DNA of 29,186 nucleotides from an uncultured Bacilli bacterium (GTDB taxonomy: Bacteria; Bacillota_I; Bacilli_A; RF39; UBA660): assembly GCA_949025205.1 (NCBI GenBank), contig CARMXJ010000016.1:1-29186 (forward strand). Direction: 5' to 3'. Position 1 is the stretch's first letter; each line of letters opens with the position of its first letter. The notes below the pieces were generated by a model that was not told where the DNA came from, searched no databases, and worked only from the letters and a program-made list of their open reading frames with translations. The translations under genes were made by a program, and so were the position numbers. Of this stretch, positions 7,279 through 15,685 are shown piece by piece.

Positions 7279-10083
7279 CTTCTTTAAATATTTTCCTGTA
7301 TAGGAGCTAACACAATTTACAACTTCTTCTGGTGTTCCAGTCGTTACGATTTGTCCACCAGCATCGCCGCCTTCTGGGCCTAAATCAATAATGTGGTCTG
7401 CTACTTTTATTACATCCAAATTGTGTTCAATGACTACTACAGTATCGCCGTTATCCACAATTCGATTTAAAATAGCAATCAATTTTTTGATATCCGCTGA
7501 GTGAAGTCCAGTCGTTGGTTCATCTAAAATAAATAAACTTTTTCCGGTTGGTTTTTTTTGTAATTCTTTGGCAAGTTTTACTCTTCCTGCTTCTCCTCCT
7601 GATAACGTTGGAGCTCCTTGTCCTAATTCTACATAAGATAATCCAACATCCATCATAATAGAGAGTTTAGCTTTTATTTTAGGCACGTTTTCAAAGAATT
7701 CCACTGCTTCTTCTACACGCATTTTTAATACTTCTGCAATGTTTTTTCCTTTAAATCTGATATTTAAAGTATCTCTATTATAGCGCGTTCCTTTGCATAC
7801 ATCACAAGGGACATATACATCTGGTAAGAAATGCATTTCTATTTTTTTTACTCCGTCTCCGTAACAAGCTTCACATCTTCCGCCTTTTACATTAAAAGAA
7901 AATCTTGATTTATCAAATCCGCGCATTTTACTTTCTTTCATTTCTGCAAAAAGGTTTCGAATGTCATCAAATACACCTACATAAGTTGCAGGGTTACTTC
8001 TAGGTGTTCTTCCAATAGGGTCTTGCGATATTTGCACCACCTTGTCGATATTCTCGAGTCCTTTTATTTTTTTATATTTTCCTGGTATTGTTTTTGATTT
8101 TGGATATAATTTTTTAAATACCGCTTTATGAAGAATTTCATTTACTAAAGAACTTTTTCCGGAACCAGATACACCAGTAACACATACAAATTTTCCTAGA
8201 GGAATTTTTACATCTATGTTCTTTAAATTATGTTCTTCTGCTCCGATAATTTCTAAAAATTTTCCATTCCCTTTACGACGTTTTTTAGGAACTTCTATTT
8301 TTTCTACTCCTGATAAGTATTTTCCAGTTAAAGAATTTTTATTTTTCATTACTTCTTTTGGAGTTCCTGCAGCTACAATCTGCCCACCTTCACGACCAGC
8401 TCCAGGACCAACATCTACTAAAAAGTCGGCTGCTAACATGGTATCGGTATCATGTTCTACAACTACTAAGGTATTTCCAAGGCTTACCATTTCTTTTAAA
8501 GAAGTAATGAGTTTATCATTGTCTCTTTGATGTAGTCCAATACTTGGTTCATCTAAAACATACAAAACGCCACTTAATTTGCTTCCAATTTGAGTAGCAA
8601 GTCTGATTCTTTGTAATTCTCCTCCTGATAAAGTACCTGCCATTCTATCAAGGGTTATGTAATCAAGTCCAACGTTTTTTAAAAATTCCAAACGATTTAT
8701 GATTTCTTTTACAATAAGCTTACTAATTTCTGCTTGTTCTTTGTTTAGTTTCATATTTTTAATAAATTCTAACATACGTCCAATGCTCATTTGGGTCATT
8801 TCATAAATGTTTTTTTTGCCTACATAGACATTTAAGATACTTTCTTTAAGTCTGGCTCCATGACATAAAGGGCATTCGATTTCCATCATGAAATTATCTA
8901 ACCACTCTCGAATCCAAGCCGATGATGTTTCCATGTATCTTCTTTCTAAGTTTTTGATAACGCCTTCGTAATAACGTGTAGCAAAGCGTTTATTTCCGTT
9001 TTTAGCAGTATATTCAAAATCTAATTCTTCTAAACTTCCAAACAAAACAATGTTACGCTCTTTTTTGGTTAACTTTTTAAACGGTTTGTTCATGTCAATT
9101 TTATAGTATTCGCAGGCAGTTTTTACATCTGTATAAAAAATATTAGCATCATCAGACATGGTAGCAATGGCTCCTTCATTGATAGATAATTCTGGGTCCG
9201 GTATTAATAATTCTTCTGATATGGCCGTTTTAAAACCTAAACCTTTGCATTCTGGGCAAGCACCAAAAGGAGCGTTAAAGGAAAACATACGTGGCTCTAA
9301 ATCAGGAATGGAGTAATTACATTTGACACAAGCAAATTTTTCACTCCAAAGCATCTCTTCCCCGTTTATAATATGGATTAATACCATACCATCTGCTAGT
9401 TTTGTAGAAGTTTCAATGGCTTCAAAAACACGGCTTCGTTCTTCTTCTGCAAGCACAATACGGTCTACTACTACTTCAATGGTATCTTTACAATTTTTTT
9501 CTAAAACAATTTCTTCATCTAAAGAACGCATTTCTCCATTCAAACGAATTTTGGTAAATCCACTTTTTCGTAATTCGTCTAAAATTTCTTGGTGCATTCC
9601 TTTTTCTTCTTTGACAACGGGAGCCATAATTTCTAATTTTGTGCCCATCTCCATGTTCATCACTTTATTTGTCATTTCTTCAATGCTTTGGTGGGTAATG
9701 GCTTCGTGATGAGTAGGACAGTAAGGAATTCCTATTCTTGCATATAAAAGTTTTAAGTAATCGTATATTTCTGTTACAGTTCCTACTGTACTTCGGGGAT
9801 TGTTGTTCGTTGTTTTTTGGTCAATTGCAATGGCAGGAGAAAGACCATCGATACTATCCACATCTGGTTTATCAGACCCTCCTAAAAACTGACGTGCATA
9901 ACTGGACAAACTTTCTACAAACCTTCTTTGACCTTCGGCATAAATGGTATCAAAAGCAAGACTACTTTTTCCAGAACCAGATACACCTGTCATGACAATC
10001 AATTTATTTTTTGGTAAATCTAAATCTATATTTTTCAAATTATTTTCTCTTGCACCACGGATTATAATTTTATCATTGTTCAT
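7267..10083 (-). CDS. uvrA: Excinuclease ABC subunit A
   Basis: A 938-residue UvrA, the damage-recognition ATPase of nucleotide excision repair. Two ABC modules are complete. The first has Walker A GVSGSGKSS and a signature near TLSGGELQRIRLA; the second has GVSGSGKSSLVNEIL and TLSGGEAGRVKLA, and each ends with a conserved DEP Walker B. Zinc-binding cysteine pairs are present (CVKC with CPEC; CEAC with CDVC). I place the start at ATG 10083, preceded by GAGGGA at good spacing; a GTG five codons earlier overlaps that site. uvrB is not adjacent. Two possible promoters lie upstream. Length and motifs are normal. Confidence 0.97.
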   Translation of the reverse strand: MNNDKIIIRGARENNLKNIDLDLPKNKLIVMTGVSGSGKSSLAFDTIYAEGQRRFVESLSSYARQFLGGSDKPDVDSIDGLSPAIAIDQKTTNNNPRSTVGTVTEIYDYLKLLYARIGIPYCPTHHEAITHQSIEEMTNKVMNMEMGTKLEIMAPVVKEEKGMHQEILDELRKSGFTKIRLNGEMRSLDEEIVLEKNCKDTIEVVVDRIVLAEEERSRVFEAIETSTKLADGMVLIHIINGEEMLWSEKFACVKCNYSIPDLEPRMFSFNAPFGACPECKGLGFKTAISEELLIPDPELSINEGAIATMSDDANIFYTDVKTACEYYKIDMNKPFKKLTKKERNIVLFGSLEELDFEYTAKNGNKRFATRYYEGVIKNLERRYMETSSAWIREWLDNFMMEIECPLCHGARLKESILNVYVGKKNIYEMTQMSIGRMLEFIKNMKLNKEQAEISKLIVKEIINRLEFLKNVGLDYITLDRMAGTLSGGELQRIRLATQIGSKLSGVLYVLDEPSIGLHQRDNDKLITSLKEMVSLGNTLVVVEHDTDTMLAADFLVDVGPGAGREGGQIVAAGTPKEVMKNKNSLTGKYLSGVEKIEVPKKRRKGNGKFLEIIGAEEHNLKNIDVKIPLGKFVCVTGVSGSGKSSLVNEILHKAVFKKLYPKSKTIPGKYKKIKGLENIDKVVQISQDPIGRTPRSNPATYVGVFDDIRNLFAEMKESKMRGFDKSRFSFNVKGGRCEACYGDGVKKIEMHFLPDVYVPCDVCKGTRYNRDTLNIRFKGKNIAEVLKMRVEEAVEFFENVPKIKAKLSIMMDVGLSYVELGQGAPTLSGGEAGRVKLAKELQKKPTGKSLFILDEPTTGLHSADIKKLIAILNRIVDNGDTVVVIEHNLDVIKVADHIIDLGPEGGDAGGQIVTTGTPEEVVNCVSSYTGKYLKKYLD

Positions 10084-10109
10084 ATTTACTTCCCTCACTC
10101 GTGTTACTT

Positions 10110-10118
10110 ATTTTACCA
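10110..10118 (-). promoter_or_regulatory. Extended -10 promoter element near uvrA
   Basis: TGGTAAAAT on the minus strand: a TGn extension plus TAAAAT, about 27 bases before the uvrA ATG. There is no good -35 at the normal distance. It may act as a second, proximal uvrA promoter. Confidence 0.4.
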
Positions 10119-10144
10119 CAAATCACCAAATTTATAGCAAAATA

Positions 10145-10173
10145 AATATAGCATATATTTGTTCGCTTTTCAA
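10145..10173 (-). promoter_or_regulatory. Main candidate uvrA promoter
   Basis: TTGAAA (10168-10173), a 17-nt spacer ending in TGC and TATATT (10145-10150) on the minus strand, so it has a near-consensus -35, an ideal spacer and an extended -10. The spacer contains CGAAC, one half of the Bacillus LexA box, but no matching second half. The leader would be about 55 nt. Confidence 0.6.
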
Positions 10174-10177
10174 GCAA

Positions 10178-10204
10178 AAGAAAAAGAAGTGTTAGGCTTC
10201 TTTT
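10178..10204 (-). terminator. Terminator overlapping the end of the MFS gene
   Basis: A perfect 8-bp minus-strand stem AAAAGAAG / CTTCTTTT with a 7-nt loop (10182-10204), followed by a U-rich tail. The TAA stop of the transporter gene lies in the loop. Confidence 0.6.
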
Positions 10205-11385
10205 GTTTGTAGTTTTTTCTTCGCTTTTATCAATTTAGCAATTATTATACAATGGAAAAGAGATATTAGTAACGCTGGCAATATAAATAAGCGATATTCC
10301 AAATGAAATACAAAACCACATATAAAGGTTCCAATTGCTTTTCCAATCAGAGAAGAGCAATATTTTAAAGTTGTTAATAATAAAGAATATTTTTCTTCTA
10401 TATTATTAATAAAAAAACCACTAAATACAAATTCATGCGTACAATCCGTTATAAATAAATAGAAAAGCATGATGAGAAATAATTGCAAATTATTGGTTAT
10501 TAGAACTAGAAAATAAAGTAGAATTCTTACTCCATATTTCCAAAACATATGCCAATAATCGTTTTTTATTTTTGAATATTTTACAATAACCATAGATAAA
10601 ATATTTGAACAAATTCCTAACCCTAAAATAAGATAACTGGCAGTGTTAGAAGAAAAAGATAAATTTTCTGTTAAAATAAGCATAGGCATTCCCAAAACAG
10701 CTCCCCATATTAAAGAACCTATCCCATTATGAATTAGGTATGTATATAAAAATGTATTTTTATTAAAATACTTTAAAGTTTCTTTCAAATCAAATTTACT
10801 TTTTTCTTTTTTACTATCTATATCTATTGTGATTAATATAAAAAAGGATAAAAAAGTAAAAATGATAGACAGTAATAAACAGATGTTATAATTAATGGTT
10901 GTATGAATGATTGTTTTTCCAAGTAAAATGGATACAAATAAAAATCCTAATTTACTAAATAAAGATTCTACAAAACTTTTTTTTGTATATAAAACATCAT
11001 CTTTTGAAATATTCATCATTAGAGGATATATACTTGCTACAATAACTTGCGTAAAAGCAATATCAAAAAACATTAAAAATTTTATCCAAAAAACAGAGTT
11101 CGTATCATTTAAACAAATTAATAGAGTGCCTGTTATCATTTTTATAACTAAAGAAACTACTATTCCTAATTTTAGTTTATTTGCTGAAACTCTAATTGTG
11201 AAATAAAATAAGATTAAAACGGTAACTAAATAAGAAATACTAATGACATGACTTATGGATACGGTAGATAAATTATTTTCTGCCATCCACATTTCTCTAT
11301 AATTATCAAAAGTTCCAATCGAAAATCCAAACAACGCTAAAAAGAATAGCAACCAAAAACATTTATTATTTTTTATCTTCTGCAT
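10192..11385 (-). CDS. MFS-type membrane transporter
   Basis: A 397-residue integral membrane protein with about twelve hydrophobic segments in two halves, separated by a charged loop near the middle (IDSKKEKSKFDLKETLKYFNKN). The first loop contains FDNYREMWM, resembling the conserved early segment of a small-solute or drug-efflux branch of the major facilitator superfamily. The substrate cannot be read from the sequence. I prefer ATG 11385, with AGGTGA at 6 bases; the GTG at 11394 overlaps that site. It follows the SDR gene with a 41-bp gap that holds an extended -10 (TGTTATACT), so it may be transcribed alone or with the SDR gene. A terminator overlaps its stop. Confidence 0.75.
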   Translation of the reverse strand: MQKIKNNKCFWLLFFLALFGFSIGTFDNYREMWMAENNLSTVSISHVISISYLVTVLILFYFTIRVSANKLKLGIVVSLVIKMITGTLLICLNDTNSVFWIKFLMFFDIAFTQVIVASIYPLMMNISKDDVLYTKKSFVESLFSKLGFLFVSILLGKTIIHTTINYNICLLLSIIFTFLSFFILITIDIDSKKEKSKFDLKETLKYFNKNTFLYTYLIHNGIGSLIWGAVLGMPMLILTENLSFSSNTASYLILGLGICSNILSMVIVKYSKIKNDYWHMFWKYGVRILLYFLVLITNNLQLFLIMLFYLFITDCTHEFVFSGFFINNIEEKYSLLLTTLKYCSSLIGKAIGTFICGFVFHLEYRLFILPALLISLFHCIIIAKLIKAKKKLQTKEA

Positions 11386-11402
11386 ATGATTCACCTATCA
11401 CA

Positions 11403-11411
11403 AGTATAACA
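11403..11411 (-). promoter_or_regulatory. Extended -10 before the MFS gene
   Basis: TGTTATACT on the minus strand, a TGn-extended -10 with one mismatch, 18 bases before the chosen start. No recognisable -35 is present and the SDR stop codon is close by. Confidence 0.35.
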
Positions 11412-11426
11412 TATTTTTAAATTTTT

Positions 11427-12188
11427 TTATTCTTCATTTGGATACTTTCTTTTTTGAATGAAATATGTAATTTTTAAAGATAATTTCCAAGGAATAAATC
11501 GGTTTAGAAACAAACCAAGTTTTACACTCCATCCAGGTACAATAATTAACTTTTTTTGAAACATCTTATCAATGCCCATTTTTGCTACTTTTTCACTGGG
11601 CATTTCTTTTATGTTAAAGACTCCACGTGCTACTTCATTAAATTCTGTTTTTACGGGGCCGGGACATAAAGCACTTATATGTACTTTACTATTTTGGTGT
11701 TTTAATTCTTCATAAATAGCAAGAGTTAATTTTGTTATATAATTTTTAGTAGCATAGTAAGTATTTAATCTAGGACCCGCTAAAAATCCGGCACTAGAAC
11801 AAACATTAAGGATATAACCTTTATCTTTTTTTACGAAGTCTGTTAAAAATAGTTTCGTTAAAATATGGTAAGTTTTTATATTTAAATCAATCATTTCTAA
11901 TTCTCTAGAAAGGTCTGTTTTCGTAAACATTCCAAATAGTCCAAATCCAGCATTGTTGATTAAAATATCAATATTTTCTTTTTTTACTTTTTCGTATAGT
12001 GCAAAAACATTTTCTTCTTTAAGCAAATCAAGTTCTATAATCTTTACATTTACTGCTACATTTTTCTTGATTTCTTCTAATCTTTCTTTTCTTCTTGCAA
12101 CTAAAATCAAATCATGTCCTAAACTTGCTAAATAATAAGCCATATCTCTTCCAATACCGCTGCTTGCTCCTGTAATTAAAGCTTTCAT
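11427..12188 (-). CDS. Short-chain dehydrogenase/reductase (SDR)
   Basis: A 253-residue classical SDR, a soluble NAD(P)-dependent oxidoreductase. The Rossmann glycine motif TGASSGIG is at residues 7-14, the structural NNAG follows in the first half, and the catalytic YxxxK is present as YYATK. An arginine-rich stretch after beta strand 2 (ARRKERL) suggests a preference for NADPH. The C-terminal part (GWSVKLGLFLNRFIPWKLSLKI) is hydrophobic and basic, as in membrane-associated members such as the DltE/YqjQ-like group. The substrate is unknown. ATG 12188 is chosen because AGGTGA lies 6 bases before it; the GTG at 12197 is part of that site. The next gene downstream is the MFS transporter. Confidence 0.88.
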   Translation of the reverse strand: MKALITGASSGIGRDMAYYLASLGHDLILVARRKERLEEIKKNVAVNVKIIELDLLKEENVFALYEKVKKENIDILINNAGFGLFGMFTKTDLSRELEMIDLNIKTYHILTKLFLTDFVKKDKGYILNVCSSAGFLAGPRLNTYYATKNYITKLTLAIYEELKHQNSKVHISALCPGPVKTEFNEVARGVFNIKEMPSEKVAKMGIDKMFQKKLIIVPGWSVKLGLFLNRFIPWKLSLKITYFIQKRKYPNEE

Positions 12189-12246
12189 TAAAATCACCTA
12201 AATTTATTATAATATAAAAAAGAATTTATTATACTTTTCGCTAAAT

Positions 12247-13131
12247 TTAACTTTCTACTTTTTTCTTTAAATTCTCTATTTCTTCAATAGGTAAACATGT
12301 AGCAGAAGCGATTTGTTCTACCGTATTAATTCCCATTTTTAGCAAATTTGTAGCTACATCTAATGCAGTTTGCCTGCTGCCTTCTTTTTTTGCTAAAGAT
12401 ACCTCCGTATTAAAACACTTTCTTCTATCTTCTTCTTCCGTCATATAAATATGAAATTCTGGACTTTCATTTAACTTTTCTATCTCTTCCATATACTTCT
12501 CCACCATCTTATCTTTCTTTGCTATCTTTTCTAATTCTTCTAATCCTAAATCGAGCATAATTAAGTATTTATATTCTTCTATTTTCTTTTCTTCTTTAGA
12601 ATACCAAAACTCTTTCATTCTGTCCATGTTAAATTCGTATAGTAAAAAGTTATCTACATACTTTTATCCTTTTTCATTTTGTATTTCATACAATTTTACT
12701 TCTTCTTTTGTATCATGCCCCATTCCATAGGTAAAATTAATTTGGATAATTTTTATATTCTCATTGTATTCTTCTCCACGTAAAGTGTAATGGGCATAGT
12801 TATCACAATGATAAGCTAGATTTCTTACATGTAAATATTCTTGGTATCTTGCATTTAGTTCGATTCTAATATACCCTATTTCTGTGAAAAGCAAAACATC
12901 TACTCTTTTTCCTTTTACCTTTAGATTTCCTACTCTTTTTTCTACATTTAATTCTTTTATCTCATACACTTTAACTTTTAATGTTGTTTCTAATATTTTT
13001 TGTAAAATATCTCGGTTTTCTTCTTTTAACAATATTTCTTTAAATGGTCTATCCCATTTACAAGTATAAAACTTTTTGGTATGCAAATACTTACCTCCCT
13101 CTACTATATATTTACAACGTAAATCCTTCAT
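12247..13131 (-). pseudogene. PD-(D/E)XK nuclease family (Rpn/transposase-like) gene broken by one stop
   Basis: Two open segments, 13131-12664 (155 codons) and 12627-12247 (126 codons), lie in the same frame, separated only by a TAA at 12664-12666 and eleven further sense codons (KYVDNFLLYEF). Read through, they give one protein of about 294 residues that fits the Rpn / PDDEXK_2 family of putative transposon or recombination-promoting nucleases. The core includes a conserved hydrophobic strand with acidic residues (KRVDVLLF, then IRIELNARYQ), the family's YxxNFxxYEF segment right after the stop, and an acidic helical C-terminus. The TAA stands where a Lys codon (AAA) is likely, so a single substitution would explain it. 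An ATG just after the stop has no clear ribosome site. The gene is probably dead; a separate shorter product is possible but unlikely. Confidence 0.75.
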
Positions 13132-13147
13132 TTCCTTTTTTAAAAAG

Positions 13148-13171
13148 AAAAAATCAGAAATTTTTTTTCTG
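13148..13171 (-). terminator. Terminator after the ABC transporter gene
   Basis: A 6-bp minus-strand stem CAGAAA / TTTCTG with a 5-nt loop (13155-13171), followed by U6 (13148-13153). It ends the ABC gene before the PD-(D/E)XK pseudogene. Confidence 0.55.
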
Positions 13172-13179
13172 GTTTTTGT

Positions 13180-14910
13180 TTACTCTTCCACTATCTCTGT
13201 TTCATATAGTTTCTTATATACTTTATTTTGTGAAAGAAGTTCTTGATGTGTTCCTTGCGCTACTACTTTTCCATTTTCTATAAGCAAAATTCTATCTGCA
13301 TTTATAATAGTGGATAATCTATGAGCAATAATTAAAACGGTATAATCTTTTTTTAAATTATCAATTGCCTTTTGAATATCTTTTTGTGTTTCATTATCAA
13401 GGGCACTTGTCGCTTCATCAAATAAAATAATCTTAGTATCTTGTACAAATGCTCTAGCAATGGCAAGTCTTTGTCTTTGACCACCAGATAAGGTTACTCC
13501 GCCTTCTCCAACTACTGTTTCATATTTGTCTGGTAGAGTTTCAATAAAAGAATCCAAACAAGCTAATTTACAAGCTCTTTTTATTTCTTTATCCGTTACC
13601 TCTTTTTTTATTAATTTAAAATTATCTTTTATACTCATATTAAAAATATAAGGATTTTGACTAATAATTGTAATATTATTTCTTATGGATTTTTCATCTA
13701 ATGCATTAATGTCTTTATTATCAAGGTAAATGTGACCAGAAGAAATTGGGTATAACTTACATAATAGAGAGAAGATAGTCGTTTTACCTGCCCCACTTTT
13801 TCCTACAAAGGCTACTGTTTCATTGGCATTTACTTTAAAATCCATTCCTTTTAAAACAGGATTATTTCCATAACTAAAATGAATATCTTTAAACTCAATA
13901 TTACCATCTATTTTTTTAATTTGTTCTAAACCAAATTCCTCTTTTTTAAACTCTTTATTGTCTAAAATAGAAAATACGCGGTTACAAGAAAGATTAAACC
14001 CTTTTACTTCTTGAAGTAAATCGCCAACTTTGCGCATTAAGTCATTAAATACTCTAGAACGATAATTATATAATACAAGAGCAGAAGAAACAGACAAATA
14101 ATTTTTGGACATAAGATAAACAAAAAGAATTATCAACAAAATTTCACATAAATCATAAATAATGTCAATAATACAATTATAATTAATTTCTACATTTCGA
14201 AAAGAAAATTGGCTATTTGTTAAATTATCTATATCTTTATCAATAGCTTCCATAAAGGAATCTTTAGCATAAAGCATTTTTATATCGCGAATACCACGGA
14301 CAAGTTCTCCAATTAAACTACCAGTTTTCTCTCTTTGCTTTCTATATTTTTTGTCTTCTTCATTCATTTTTCGAACTTTTATCAAATGAAGTGTTGTAAG
14401 AAGAACAGAACAAATTAAAAAATAGCAAAATACAACTTTATTTAAAATAAAAATTGCAATATAAACTCCAATATCTGTTAATATTCCTGTCAGATATCCC
14501 ATTCCTCTCGTATATATTCTAGACATTTCATCCGTATCGTTATTTAGTCTTTGAATGAAGGTACCGCTCCCACATTTATCGATAGAAGTAAGTTCAATTT
14601 TTAAGATTTCTTTAGCAGCATCCATTTGAATATCTTTTGTGGTTCCTCTAAAAAATATTTGGGTATTTTTTCTAAGAAGAACAGTTGTTAAATCACATAA
14701 AAAAGACATTCCAAAACAAATAAGGGCAGCGATTAAAAGTTCTTGATATAAAGATGTCGATAACGCCACAAGCTCTTTTGCAGTAAAAATAGGATAAAGT
14801 ACATTTATTCCTATATTCATAATCGATATAATAGTAAAAATAAATAAACTTTTTTTATATTTCTTGCCATATTTATATACTCTTTTTAAATTGTAGATTG
14901 TTTCCTTCAT
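13180..14910 (-). CDS. ABC transporter, fused permease and ATPase
   Basis: A 576-residue half-transporter of the exporter (MsbA/LmrA-like) type. The N-terminal part, roughly residues 1-310, has about six membrane segments. The C-terminal ATPase has Walker A GKSGAGKTT, a Q-loop ISQNP, the signature LSGGQRQRLA, Walker B IILFDEAT and the switch histidine in IIAHRLST. All ATPase residues are intact, so it could act as a homodimer; no partner half-transporter is adjacent. The substrate is not evident. The ATG has a perfect AAGGAGGT at 8 bases. It is preceded by the terminator of the YugP-like gene and by an extended -10, and it ends in its own terminator, so it is transcribed alone. Confidence 0.9.
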   Translation of the reverse strand: MKETIYNLKRVYKYGKKYKKSLFIFTIISIMNIGINVLYPIFTAKELVALSTSLYQELLIAALICFGMSFLCDLTTVLLRKNTQIFFRGTTKDIQMDAAKEILKIELTSIDKCGSGTFIQRLNNDTDEMSRIYTRGMGYLTGILTDIGVYIAIFILNKVVFCYFLICSVLLTTLHLIKVRKMNEEDKKYRKQREKTGSLIGELVRGIRDIKMLYAKDSFMEAIDKDIDNLTNSQFSFRNVEINYNCIIDIIYDLCEILLIILFVYLMSKNYLSVSSALVLYNYRSRVFNDLMRKVGDLLQEVKGFNLSCNRVFSILDNKEFKKEEFGLEQIKKIDGNIEFKDIHFSYGNNPVLKGMDFKVNANETVAFVGKSGAGKTTIFSLLCKLYPISSGHIYLDNKDINALDEKSIRNNITIISQNPYIFNMSIKDNFKLIKKEVTDKEIKRACKLACLDSFIETLPDKYETVVGEGGVTLSGGQRQRLAIARAFVQDTKIILFDEATSALDNETQKDIQKAIDNLKKDYTVLIIAHRLSTIINADRILLIENGKVVAQGTHQELLSQNKVYKKLYETEIVEE

Positions 14911-14935
14911 ATAGAAACCTCCTTGCTTTAAAACA

Positions 14936-14964
14936 ATTGTAACATAAAAAAGAGAAGATTTTAA
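14936..14964 (-). promoter_or_regulatory. Candidate promoter of the ABC transporter gene
   Basis: TGTTACAAT, an extended -10 with TACAAT at 14936-14941, and TTAAAA at 14959-14964 at a 17-nt spacing. The -35 lies inside the terminator hairpin of the preceding gene. The start site would be just before the strong Shine-Dalgarno sequence. Confidence 0.5.
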
Positions 14965-14971
14965 TCCTCTC
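14946..14971 (-). terminator. Terminator containing the stop codon of the YugP-like gene
   Basis: An 8-bp minus-strand stem GAGAGGAT / ATCTTCTC with one G-U pair and a 4-nt loop (14952-14971), followed by U6 (14946-14951). The last codons and the TAA stop of the peptidase gene lie within the hairpin. Confidence 0.75.
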
Positions 14972-15629
14972 GATTTCCAAAAAGCAATATAAGTCTTACT
15001 AATTCTAAGGCACTTGTTAATACGCCTGCTAAATACGTGGATGCTGCTGCGCTAAGCATTTTTTTAATGCCATCTTGCTCTTCTGTTGTAGCAAGGTGCA
15101 AATTTTCAATTTCAGTTTTGGCTCTTTTACTTGCATCGATTTCTACTGGAAGAGTCACAAGTTGAAAAATAAGACCCGTTCCTACAAGGCAAATTCCTAA
15201 CCATATCATTTCCAGCGATTCCATAAGCAAGCCTAGTAAAATTACAAAGTAGGAAAAACTGGTTGCAAAGTTCACAGCTGGAAAGATTACACTTCGAATA
15301 CGCATGTAGGCATATCCTTCTTTGTCTTGAATAGCATGGCCACATTCATGCGCTGCAACAGCAGTAGATGCTATAGATTTTCCATGATAAATATCACTTG
15401 ATAAACGTACGACTTTTCTTTTTGGGTCGTAATGGTCAGATAATGTGCCTTTTGTTTGTACCACATATACATCTTTAAGACCTTTTTTATCTAATATTTT
15501 TCTAGCGACTTCAAAGCCACTTAAATCTTCATCGTTTTCAATTCCTTTGTATTTGCCATAACTACTCGTTACTAACATTTGCGCAATAGCAGGAATGATT
15601 AACATTAAAATCAGAATTATAAAATCCAT
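14961..15629 (-). CDS. YugP-type membrane zinc metallopeptidase
   Basis: A 222-residue membrane protein of the Zn_peptidase_2 (YugP) family. The N-terminus is a hydrophobic anchor (DFIILILMLIIPAIAQM). The active-site HExxH is seen as AHECGHAIQ in the first half. Two or three further membrane segments follow (FVILLGLLMES, GICLVGTGLIFQLVTLPVEIDAS), and the family's VEIDASKRA stretch is present with its acidic residue. Its substrates are not known with certainty; it probably acts on membrane or envelope proteins. ATG 15629 is chosen because AAGGAAG lies upstream; the GTG at 15638 would place the start beside that site. Length is normal. An inverted repeat overlaps its likely promoter. Confidence 0.9.
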   Translation of the reverse strand: MDFIILILMLIIPAIAQMLVTSSYGKYKGIENDEDLSGFEVARKILDKKGLKDVYVVQTKGTLSDHYDPKRKVVRLSSDIYHGKSIASTAVAAHECGHAIQDKEGYAYMRIRSVIFPAVNFATSFSYFVILLGLLMESLEMIWLGICLVGTGLIFQLVTLPVEIDASKRAKTEIENLHLATTEEQDGIKKMLSAAASTYLAGVLTSALELVRLILLFGNRED

Positions 15630-15649
15630 ATTTTTCACTTCCTTATTTC

Positions 15650-15680
15650 ATTGTAACACCTAATTGTGAAATATTGGTGT
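15650..15680 (-). promoter_or_regulatory. Extended -10 and overlapping inverted repeat before the YugP-like gene
   Basis: TGTTACAAT (15650-15658), a TGn-extended -10, lies 21 bases before the gene. It overlaps an imperfect inverted repeat, ACACCAAT (15673-15680) and ATTAGGTGT (15656-15664), with half sites centred about one and a half helical turns apart. This looks like an operator for a dimeric repressor, or a weak hairpin after cysS without a U run. No known operator consensus was recognised. Confidence 0.35.
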
Positions 15681-15685
15681 AAACA

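Noticed and set aside
10145..10173. Possible LexA (SOS) box before uvrA, suggested by CGAAC in the promoter spacer
   Set aside because: Only one half site is present; the expected GTTCG-type partner four bases later is absent, so SOS control is not supported here.
12625..12627. Separate gene starting at the ATG after the TAA in the PD-(D/E)XK locus
   Set aside because: The frame and family similarity continue from before the stop, through eleven codons that are conserved in the family, and no ribosome site precedes this ATG.
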